Positions 7,395 to 15,050 of a stretch of DNA of 64,000 nucleotides are shown piece by piece; the stretch's first letter is position 1; every line of letters begins with the position of its first letter. Made by a program: the position numbers and the translations under genes. Below the pieces are notes generated by a model. The model saw only the letters and a program-made list of their open reading frames with translations, did no database searches and had not been told where the DNA came from. The DNA lies in assembly GCA_035529895.1 (NCBI GenBank), contig DATKVV010000039.1, positions 23,123-87,122 on the forward strand, given 5' to 3'. This DNA comes from JAUWKC01 sp035529895. Its GTDB lineage: Bacteria; Planctomycetota; Phycisphaerae; Sedimentisphaerales; Anaerobacaceae.

Positions 7395-8153
7395 TCAGGG
7401 CTTTCGAAAGAGGTACATAGCCCAGCCCAGGCAGTTGCGGCCCCAGCGGAGATAGGCGTCGCGACTCCTGTGGGTGCTGCGGAGCAGAGCCTCCACGTCG
7501 GGATCGTCTGGATGGTCGGCTGCATATCGCTCCGCAGCCTGCCATTGGAGCCCCTCGTAACGGTCCCAATCGTCCGGGCTGGCCACCAGAGTATAGAGGA
7601 GAGCGAGGCCCACGTCCTCACCAATGGTCACGTTCCCGGCGTGGGAACCGCACAGGTTGGGATCATCGCCCGTGAGCTTCAGGTATTCCGGGTCCGGGTC
7701 GGTCATCCAGAAGGGCTCGCCTACGAGCACCAGGCCGCCGAGCCGGGTCATCTTCATCAGGGCCTCCAACGTGCCCCTGTGATTCTGGTACACCCAGGAG
7801 GCACCGATGCAAGAGGCCAAGTCCAGACTCTCCGGCGCATTCGGCTCGTACTCACCGCCGTCCGCGTGGAGCAGCTCAATGCATTCGGCCAGGCCCCGGG
7901 TTTCCACGTTCTTGCGGGCCGCCTTGATGGTGTAGGGTGAAAGGTCGATGCCCGTAGCCATCACGCCGTACGCCTCGGCTACGAGGCAGAGGAACTCTGC
8001 TTTGCCGCAGGCCACGTCCAAGACACGGCCGCCCTCCGGCAGCCGCAGGAGACCCACGAGCTCCCGGGTCTTCTCCAGGCTCAAGGGGTTCATGACCGCG
8101 TGGTCAGTGTGGGTGATGCCGTAGTACTTCCACATGTCCATGCCCAGGTCCAT
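7395..8153 (-). CDS. Class I SAM-dependent methyltransferase
   Basis: A 252-residue cytoplasmic methyltransferase. SAM-binding motif I is GRVLDVACGKAEFL (around residues 42-55), followed by the acidic motif II ATGIDLSPY (around 66-74) and a motif with LHADGGEY. The substrate is not evident; the family includes small-molecule and natural-product methylases. Codon use is clearly more GC-rich than the surrounding sequence and the gene stands alone beside an insertion sequence, which suggests horizontal acquisition. The start ATG is 16 bases after a GAAAGGG sequence. Confidence 0.85.
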   Translation of the reverse strand: MDLGMDMWKYYGITHTDHAVMNPLSLEKTRELVGLLRLPEGGRVLDVACGKAEFLCLVAEAYGVMATGIDLSPYTIKAARKNVETRGLAECIELLHADGGEYEPNAPESLDLASCIGASWVYQNHRGTLEALMKMTRLGGLVLVGEPFWMTDPDPEYLKLTGDDPNLCGSHAGNVTIGEDVGLALLYTLVASPDDWDRYEGLQWQAAERYAADHPDDPDVEALLRSTHRSRDAYLRWGRNCLGWAMYLFRKP

Positions 8154-8252
8154 GGTCGGGCCCTTTCTATCAGTTCAGACTAGCTATACCGTCGGTCCTT
8201 CCTTCATCCACTGCTGGTGACTTGCCCCCAGCCGACGCTCATACTATCTGGG

Positions 8253-9916
8253 ATTTCCCATATAACCTTGTACATTTCTGCTCAGCTACACCGCTGAGCC
8301 TCTTTTCCAATAGAATATCAAATCTGTTTCGAAAACTCAAGGCTTTCAGCTTCATTTTGAAACTATCTCAGCCACAATAATAGCAAAAACACAAATTTGG
8401 CCATTGATTATCGTTTTTTTGACGTACCTCAACCAGTGTCTCCGTCTGAAAATCAAGTTTTTCGGCAATTCTTATCATTAACCATACCCAATGGGCACGG
8501 GCTTCAATCGATGGATACGTTCAAGGATTTCCTGAAACAACCTTTTTGAAACCAGCACCTCTGCCATCTGAAAAGTTACATATCGAGCATGCTTGACAAC
8601 TTTAGCTCCGATCTTAATCAATTTTACCCTGAGAGTTCGCATTGACCACTCCTTTACTTTCTTTGGTAAAGCCAAACGTCTCAGGAAATTGCCGAGGTTA
8701 TAAGCCAAGGCAAACAGTTGAAGCCGAACCTGATTATCAACGAAATCATGACACGAAAGCCGTGTCCAATTCAATGCATACTTGCCTTCTTTGATCCATT
8801 GCTCTGCTGTGCCACGCTTGTTGTAGAACTTCAATACGTTGCAGTGTTTCCAACGAAGATTTGTAACAATGAATCCTATTCTGGGGAAGAGTTCTCCTTC
8901 ATGCCATTCAATCTTAGCAACCACTCTACGATCTATACTCCAACTGGCAGCCCTGTAACGAAAACTATGATACACAACAATAGGCTTCTTCGGTGGACGG
9001 CCTACAGGTCGAGTCAGTAAGTGCTCGATCTTATCGTGTAGTATCTGGTTACCTTTCAGCCGTATAGCATAGAAGTAATCTTCCGGTTCAAGAAAACGAT
9101 AAATCTCAGGATCTGCAAAGCCAGCATCCCCTCGGAAGAACCGCGGTATGTCAGAGGATCGGTAACGGGCAATGATGGGTTCCAAAACGCTCTGCCAGTC
9201 ATCGGCACTATGAACATTTCCATTGCGAAGAAAAGCTTGCTCCATATCGCCAAATTGATTGAAACAAAATAGCGGATGGTAGCAGGTGCATTGAAAATAT
9301 CCGTTGTAAGCAGTGCCTTCCTGATTGCCATAGGTAGGACTGACAGAACTGTCCATATCAAGGATAATCTGGTTTAGTGATTTTCGGTGGTGAACTCTAT
9401 CAACCCATTGACCTGACAGGTTTGTCAATAGCTCCATATTCTTTGGCTGGGTCAGTATCTCTGTTTCAAATCTGCCCATCAGGCTTGTCGAAGCTGCCGT
9501 TCGTTCTTTGGCTCTTCCACCAACAACTTGACGCATGGCAGGGTCAACGGACATACGTTCTGCATCATTAGTGTCATCGTAACCAGCCAGCCGACTGTAA
9601 ACAGACTGACGCAGCAGTGCTAAAAGTCCATGCTGGGTATTCTTACCTGTTCGACTATCAGTAAGCTCTGATTCTATCATTGTCGTTAATCCGAGACTTC
9701 ATCTAACTCTCGATACGCTAATAAACCTGCATCACTGGTTACTTTGGTTCCATGAAATTCGACCTTCAGTTTTCGGTCAAAATCGAGCCTAAGAGCATCC
9801 CTGCTTCTTTCACCCATTAGGTTCTCCAAATCAGAACAGTAAAACTGGCTTGAATGGTCTCCATAAGCCCTATACTATCATAATTCAATTCTTTTGTCAC
9901 AGCTTACATGGGAAAT
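8253..9916 (-). mobile_element. IS1380-family insertion sequence
   Basis: A roughly 1.66-kb element carrying one transposase on the minus strand. Candidate terminal inverted repeats are ATTTCCCATATAACCT at 8253-8268 and, as reverse complement, ATTTCCCATGTAAGCT at 9901-9916 (14 of 16 match). No clean target duplication is obvious, so the exact ends are uncertain by a few bases. A perfect 7-base hairpin, GCTCAGC/GCTGAGC at 8280-8299, sits inside the transposase-distal end. The right end lies 12 bases before the small membrane-protein gene at 9928, which may have lost its promoter. Confidence 0.75.
8478..9817 (-). pseudogene. Frameshifted IS1380-type transposase
   Basis: The intact reading frame would start at the ATG at 9817 (MGERSRDALRLDFDRKLKV) and run 43 codons to GAT TAA near 9688. 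Inserting one T there restores D-L-T-T-M-I-E and joins the remaining 400-residue frame. DDE-type landmarks are present: Asp in ILDMDSSVS, Asp in FFRGDAGFAD and Glu in EQWIKEGK. Members of this family are normally 430-460 residues in a single frame, so a one-base deletion, rather than programmed frameshifting, is the simplest reading. The element is then probably not self-mobile. Confidence 0.85.
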
Positions 9917-9927
9917 GTGGGTTAAAT

Positions 9928-10275
9928 ATGTTTGGAATATCCGCTAAGCCGAAAAGGTGGAAGAAGGCTATTCTGATTGGAGGCTTAATGGGGGCTACCT
10001 ACATTTCGTCGTATTTGTTCTTGTCGAGTTTCGGCTCGTATGTTTCCACGCAGTCGGGTAGCATTAGATACACCTCAGGTTTGTCCGTTACCGATACTGA
10101 AATGTGGCAACCCAAACTCGTACGTTGGCGGATATTTTGGGATGTCTCCGGGAAGCGTACCGTCCAAGCAAATCCTCTCGGATACTTCTACGCCCCGCTG
10201 ATATACCTTGACCAAAAGACAGTCCATAAGACGCGATGCCTGATACCAGCACCTTGCGCAGGAGAGAAGACTTGA
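9928..10275 (+). CDS. Small membrane protein of unknown function
   Basis: A 115-residue protein with a basic N-terminus (KPKRWKK), one hydrophobic segment (AILIGGLMGATYISSYLFL) and an exported-looking remainder with aromatic residues (MWQPKLVRWRIFWDV, YFYAPLIYLDQ). I do not recognise a named family. The ATG lacks a strong ribosome-binding site and lies 12 bases from the end of the insertion sequence, so expression may be disturbed. The upstream in-frame ATG at 9850 would lie inside the insertion sequence and is not preferred. Confidence 0.5.
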   Translation: MFGISAKPKRWKKAILIGGLMGATYISSYLFLSSFGSYVSTQSGSIRYTSGLSVTDTEMWQPKLVRWRIFWDVSGKRTVQANPLGYFYAPLIYLDQKTVHKTRCLIPAPCAGEKT

Positions 10276-10502
10276 GTATATAAGCAGAGGGCATTCTCTT
10301 GCCCCAGGGGACATACCGACAACCGTTGGGGTTATCGGCGTCGACTACAAATACCGCCCCGATGGCCTTCCTATGCAAGAGTCAATTATACCGGCGTTTC
10401 AGGCGTGACCAGCGCTTACCAGTCGATTCCTACAACCACACCGATTAGGCGCAGGTTCTGGAGAGGTGGTCGCCTTTGGGCAGCCATCCGGATGTTACCT
10501 AA

Positions 10503-10772
10503 ACCATCGGCGATGATGTAGTAACACAATATGACTCTGCAAACGGCGCCAGGCACCTGCTCTATGACGGCCATGGCTCGACAAGGCAACTTGTCGCTTC
10601 GGATGGCACGACTATCAACGACAGCTATTCTTATGATACCTATGGCGTGATGTTGGGCGGCAATCCGGGTTCGGCCTATAACCCATCCGACCCATCTGCT
10701 CATTTCAAATTTAAAAGGGCCGACTCGTTTAATTGGCCTGATAGTAATTCGAGTAGAGAGGGGCAGCCTTGA
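10503..10772 (+). pseudogene. RHS/YD-repeat protein fragment
   Basis: An 89-codon open segment after an in-frame TAA at 10500 reads TIGDDVVTQYDS, then LLYDGHGSTRQLV and NDSYSYDTYGVMLG, the signature of the core-proximal part of RHS/YD-repeat proteins. There is no start codon, no preceding repeats in frame, and the variable C-terminal toxin domain is missing. The stop at 10500 sits where the consensus would read K-T-Y-T-I-G. It is a decayed remnant of a large secreted repeat protein. Confidence 0.7.
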
Positions 10773-10832
10773 CGGGAGTCATCGAAGGTGTACAATTGGG
10801 AATTAGAAAGCGAACGAGAAAGGATAATGTTT

Positions 10833-12455
10833 ATGAGACTGCAAAGATTATTGATGGTGGTGAGTATCGTGGCGGTGGCTGTTCTGGTGACAGGGTCTGC
10901 TCTGGGGCAGGAGGGGGTAGCGGACCCGAAGCAGCCGGACTACACATCGAAGGTTCCGAAGTTTACTTTTGCTGACACGCTGGAAGAGCAGGAAGCACAG
11001 TTGCGGACCAATCCTTTGATGAAGCGGTTTGCCAAATCGCGGCTGGCAATGGCGGGCGACCGATACCGGCCGATCTATCATTACGTCAACCCGGAGAGCG
11101 GTCTTAACGACGGGAACGGTCTTTGTTTCTGGAAGGGGCGCTGGCACCTTTTCTATCAGGCGTATCCGCCGGAGGATACGCGGCAGCACTGGGGACATGC
11201 TGTCAGCGATGACCTGATTCACTGGCGGGATTTGCCATACGCGATTTATCCACATCCGGAAAGGAAATGTTACTCCGGTTCGGCGCTTGTGGAAGAGGGC
11301 CGTGTGATTGCGATGTATCACGGGACGGAGGTGGGCAACATGGTGGCGGTGTCGAGCGACCCATTGCTGCTGAACTGGGAGAAGGTTACGGGCAAGGCGG
11401 TGATACCGATGAGAAGTGCGGACGGGTCGCCGCTGCCCTACCGGGTTTACGACCCGTGTATCTGGAAGAAGGACGGGGTGTACTACTCGCTTTCGGGAGG
11501 CACGCTGCCGGGACCGGGGGGCAAGCGGGTGCGGGCCAACTTCCTGTTCCGTTCAAAAGACCTGGCGAAGTGGGAGTATCTGCACCCATTTGTTGAAGAT
11601 GACCGGTTTACTTTGGTGGGGGACGACGGGGCGTGTCCGTATTTTTGGCCGATAGGCGACAGGCACATTCTGTTGTTTTTCAGCCACATGAGCGGCGGCC
11701 AGTATCTGCTGGGCGATTATGACAAAGGGCGCGACAAGTTTGTTGCTACCTCACACGGTTACTTCAATTTCGGGGCGGCCAAGCCGTCGGGCGTGCATGC
11801 GCCGACGGCGACGCCTGACGGCAAGGGCGGAGTTATCGTTATCTTCAACATGAACCCGGGCAAGCGAACCGAAGGGTGGAACCAGATTATGACGTTGCCG
11901 CGGCGCCTTACGCTGCTTGCGAGGGACGAAGTTGGGGTCGAGCCTGCCGGGGACATCGAATCGCTGCGATATGACCATCAGCACGTCGATACAATGACGC
12001 TTGCGGCGAATCAGGAGGTTGTGCTCGAAAACATTCGCGGCAACGCTATGGAGATAATCGCGGAAATAGAGCCGAAGAATGCGCCTGTGGTCGAAATGAA
12101 CGTCCTGCGCTCGCCGAAGGCAGAGGAGTTTACGCGGATAATGTTTTTCCCTGAACGGTGGTACAGGGGCGAAAGCGTGGTCGGAATTGATTCATCCCGT
12201 TCGTCGATTCTGGCGGATGTGCGCTGCCGAGCTCCGGAGATGGGGCCGGTTGCTATTGGCGAGAACGAGCCCCTGAAGCTGCGTGTGTTCGTTGACAGGA
12301 GCGTCGTCGAGGTGTTCGTCAACGGCAGGCAGTGCGTGGCGGTGCGGGTTTATCCGGGCCGCGAAGACAGCACTGGCGTATCGCTGCGCTCGCAGGGGCA
12401 GGACGCCGTGCTCAAATCGCTCGATGCCTGGCAGATGGAGAACATCTACAGATAG
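10833..12455 (+). CDS. Exported GH32-type glycoside hydrolase
   Basis: A 540-residue protein with a signal peptide (MRLQRLLMVVSIVAVAVLVTGS). The catalytic domain is a five-blade propeller of clan GH-J. HYVNPESGLNDGNGL corresponds to the N-terminal WMNDPNG-type motif with the nucleophilic Asp, RVYDPCIW to the RDP motif, and a later Glu-containing strand to the acid/base region. A C-terminal beta-sandwich ends with LRVFVDRSVVEVFVNGRQ, typical of GH32. Members hydrolyse fructans or sucrose; the exact linkage is not predictable. ATG 10833 has AGGA at an 8-base spacing; ATG 10827 is possible. The gene stands alone after the RHS remnant. Confidence 0.88.
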   Translation: MRLQRLLMVVSIVAVAVLVTGSALGQEGVADPKQPDYTSKVPKFTFADTLEEQEAQLRTNPLMKRFAKSRLAMAGDRYRPIYHYVNPESGLNDGNGLCFWKGRWHLFYQAYPPEDTRQHWGHAVSDDLIHWRDLPYAIYPHPERKCYSGSALVEEGRVIAMYHGTEVGNMVAVSSDPLLLNWEKVTGKAVIPMRSADGSPLPYRVYDPCIWKKDGVYYSLSGGTLPGPGGKRVRANFLFRSKDLAKWEYLHPFVEDDRFTLVGDDGACPYFWPIGDRHILLFFSHMSGGQYLLGDYDKGRDKFVATSHGYFNFGAAKPSGVHAPTATPDGKGGVIVIFNMNPGKRTEGWNQIMTLPRRLTLLARDEVGVEPAGDIESLRYDHQHVDTMTLAANQEVVLENIRGNAMEIIAEIEPKNAPVVEMNVLRSPKAEEFTRIMFFPERWYRGESVVGIDSSRSSILADVRCRAPEMGPVAIGENEPLKLRVFVDRSVVEVFVNGRQCVAVRVYPGREDSTGVSLRSQGQDAVLKSLDAWQMENIYR

Positions 12456-12838
12456 CTCGTATGTGGTAACAATGCCCTCTCTTGTACATTGAAGGTGTGC
12501 GTGTGGAGTGCGCTTATCAGGACGACCGTTTTCGTTTGGATTTTTCTGGCGAAGCGCAAGACTCTGTGGAAAATCATATCGTGGGCGGTATGAGAAGCCA
12601 AAAGAGTCTGATTCCTTTGAATGACTGCTTAGCAGTGTTTGCGACGTGCGCGTGGTGGTTTAATTGTGGATACGTAAATCTGCCATACGAGAATTCCCCT
12701 CCTACGTTTGGCACGATTATGCTGCGGAAAAAGACCTGGCTAAAGGATTTAGTTGCGGTTATAATCATTTTATAATCGAGATTAAGTGAGGCTTTGGTGA
12801 GCGTCCTTTTTTGTGGCTATTTTGTCGAGGGGTCAAGA
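12456..12838. other. Intergenic stretch without a convincing gene
   Basis: A 97-codon frame from a TTG at 12482 exists but has no ribosome-binding site and no recognisable content. Nothing else was seen before the HEPN gene. Confidence 0.4.
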
Positions 12839-13231
12839 ATGGCGAATAGAAGCGCGGATTGGCTGGCGCAGGGCGAGCGGGATTTGAATCACGCCGCACA
12901 CGCCTGCCAGAATAAAGACTTCGAGTGGTCGTGTTTCAGCGCTCAGCAGGGGGCAGAAAAGGCGGTCAAGGCTGTGTTTCTCTCCCTTCACGGTGAAGGG
13001 TGGGGGCACTCGGTCTATGGGCTCCTCAAGGGCCTAAATGATAAGGTCGAGGTTTCCGAGGAGCTGCTGGAGTCGGGCAAGATGCTGGATAAACACTATA
13101 TCCCGACCCGCTACCCGAACGGATTTGAACGAGGTATTCCGGGGGATTATTATACTGAGCGGGAGGCTCAGGAGGCGATCAAGAATGCAGGAGCAATCAT
13201 CGAATTCTGTAAGGGTCATATTCGCGGATAA
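12839..13231 (+). CDS. HEPN-domain protein (toxin-like half of a HEPN/MNT pair)
   Basis: A 130-residue protein. The HEPN fold is suggested by DWLAQGERDLNHAAHACQ, then FSAQQGAEKAVKAVFLSLHGE and the closing REAQEAIKNAGAIIEF helix. Many HEPN proteins in such pairs are RNases using an R-x4-6-H motif; this copy lacks an obvious RxxxxH, so it may belong to the non-nucleolytic type. The ATG has GAGGGG before it. The next gene, a minimal nucleotidyltransferase, overlaps its last 47 bases in another frame, which is the standard organisation of HEPN/MNT modules. Confidence 0.85.
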   Translation: MANRSADWLAQGERDLNHAAHACQNKDFEWSCFSAQQGAEKAVKAVFLSLHGEGWGHSVYGLLKGLNDKVEVSEELLESGKMLDKHYIPTRYPNGFERGIPGDYYTEREAQEAIKNAGAIIEFCKGHIRG

Positions 13232-13535
13232 AGAGAAGGTGCTTCGGGGCTTGAGAGAGTGCGCTGCGAAGCTCAAGAGCCGGGCGGAGGTGGAGAAGGT
13301 GGGGCTGTTCGGCTCTTATGCGACGGATACTTATGGGCCGGCGAGCGATGTGGATTTGCTGATAATACTGAAGGAATCCTCCAAGGTGTTTCTCGACAGG
13401 ATTCCTGATTATATCCCGGAGAATCTGACGGTAAGCTGCGATGTCTTTCCCTATACCGCGGCGGAGATAGAGAAGATGAAACAGGACGGCAATAGCTGGA
13501 TTCGCCACGTTCTTGAAGAGGTCGTTTGGCTTTAG
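13185..13535 (+). CDS. Minimal nucleotidyltransferase (MNT, antitoxin-like)
   Basis: A 116-residue protein of the MNT family. The motif GLFGSYATDTYGPASDVDLLI contains the GS loop and the D-x-D metal-binding pair. I chose ATG 13185 because AGGAGG lies 9 bases upstream; longer versions of the frame read through HEPN coding sequence. In characterised HEPN/MNT modules the MNT protein can neutralise the HEPN partner by adding AMP residues to it; this role is inferred here from arrangement. Confidence 0.85.
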   Translation: MQEQSSNSVRVIFADKEKVLRGLRECAAKLKSRAEVEKVGLFGSYATDTYGPASDVDLLIILKESSKVFLDRIPDYIPENLTVSCDVFPYTAAEIEKMKQDGNSWIRHVLEEVVWL

Positions 13536-13700
13536 AGTCCTGGTTGAGGTATGCGGCATCGAAGGAAAGTGATTACCGCTATAAGAGTCATATTCGTTCT
13601 ACTGATAATCCCTGGGTGCGCGATGAAGGCGGACAAGAGGTGGGGACTTTGGCCTTAGAGTCAGCCTGGGCAGAATCAGAATAAAAGAGGGGGTTTGAAC

Positions 13701-14906
13701 ATGATAAATAAGACGATTACGGCGCCAAAAGGATTTTTGGCGGCAGGTGTACGGTGTGGGATTAAGAAATCCGGAAACTCCGACTTAGGGCTGATTGTGT
13801 GTCCAACCGGTGGGACAGCCGCGGCGGTTTTTACGACCAATAAGATAGTGTCGGCCGCAGTGACGGTCAGCAAAGAACACGCGAAAAGTCGCACCACCTA
13901 TGCCGTGGTTGTCAATTCCGGCAACGCCAACGCCTGCACCGGCAGGCAGGGAATCAAGAACGCAATCACAATGTGCTCCGAAACTGCCGGGCAACTCGAT
14001 ATTATTGACCCTCACAACGTTCTGGTCGCCTCAACAGGTATCATCGGCGAGCAACTGCCCATCCGAAAGATTACCGGCGGTATACCGGAAGCAGCGGCGA
14101 GGCTGTCGAATTCGGCCACAGCAGGCCTCGATTTTGTCAAGGCGATAATGACCACCGATACCAGAGGCAAGCAGGCGGTGCGCCGACTTGAAATATCCGG
14201 TCGCGAGGTCACGATGGCAGGCGCCATAAAAGGGGCCGGCATGATTGGCCCCAACATGGCAACGACGCTTTGTTTTATTACTACCGATGCGGCAATAACC
14301 AAGCCTATGCTCGCCAGGGCGTTGAAGGCTGCCATAGGTAATTCGGTGAACAAGCTCACCGTTGACGGGCATCAAAGCACAAATGATACCGCGATAATTC
14401 TTGCCTCCGGCCTGGCGGGCAATCGCCCAATAGTTGCCCAGTGCCCGCGCTACAAAAAATTCGCCAATGTGCTGGCTGACTTGTGCGATGATTTGGTCCG
14501 GCAGATGGCCCTCGATGCCGAAGGCGCCACGCGAATGTTCAAGGTCGTTGTCAAAGGCGCCGCTACTAAAGCCGATGCCGCACGGGCCGCAAGGGCCGTT
14601 GCTGACTATCCGCTGGTCAAATGCGCCATAAACGGCGGCGACCCCAACTGGGGCAGAATCATCTGTGCCGTCGGCTCGGTCGGCGTAAAACTGAATCCAG
14701 CAAGGCTTTCCTGCAAACTCGGCGACATAACCGTCTTTAAAAATGGCACGCCAACAAAGTTCGACCGTAAAAAAGCGAGCAGGGTCATCTCGCAAACGGA
14801 GCATACAATAAGCCTCGACTTAGGCGCGGGAAGTGCCGCCGATTTCTGCTACGGCTGCGACCTGAGCAAACAGTACGTGGCAATTAACGCCGATTACCAC
14901 ACGTAG
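13701..14906 (+). CDS. argJ: Glutamate N-acetyltransferase / ornithine acetyltransferase
   Basis: A 401-residue enzyme of the cyclic arginine pathway that moves the acetyl group from N-acetylornithine to glutamate. ArgJ precursors cut themselves at an Ala-Thr bond; here the site lies in NMATTLCFITTDAAI, with Thr as the nucleophile of the new chain. GAIKGAGMIGPN, which forms the oxyanion region, precedes it. The C-terminal NGGDPNWGRI is also conserved. ATG 13701 is preferred over the TTG at 13695. Whether it also uses acetyl-CoA cannot be read from sequence. It is not adjacent to argC. Confidence 0.95.
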   Translation: MINKTITAPKGFLAAGVRCGIKKSGNSDLGLIVCPTGGTAAAVFTTNKIVSAAVTVSKEHAKSRTTYAVVVNSGNANACTGRQGIKNAITMCSETAGQLDIIDPHNVLVASTGIIGEQLPIRKITGGIPEAAARLSNSATAGLDFVKAIMTTDTRGKQAVRRLEISGREVTMAGAIKGAGMIGPNMATTLCFITTDAAITKPMLARALKAAIGNSVNKLTVDGHQSTNDTAIILASGLAGNRPIVAQCPRYKKFANVLADLCDDLVRQMALDAEGATRMFKVVVKGAATKADAARAARAVADYPLVKCAINGGDPNWGRIICAVGSVGVKLNPARLSCKLGDITVFKNGTPTKFDRKKASRVISQTEHTISLDLGAGSAADFCYGCDLSKQYVAINADYHT

Positions 14907-15050
14907 CCAAGCATAAGGTCTGCGCGGACTCCGCGGCCGTTAGGTTTTCTGTGCGGAAAATAGTTGAAAGCCAGCCGGATTTCGCTAAACTTACCGAAAT
15001 TTTATTCACGTTGTTTCCATGGAAGTGTATAGGTTGCTGATTAAGGAGTT

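Noticed and set aside
8478..9817. Programmed frameshift in the transposase
   Set aside because: The join is not at a slippery heptamer, and the related transposases that I know are made from a single frame; a deletion is simpler.
12482..12775. 97-codon frame starting with TTG
   Set aside because: No ribosome-binding site, no recognisable sequence and poor codon usage for either neighbour.
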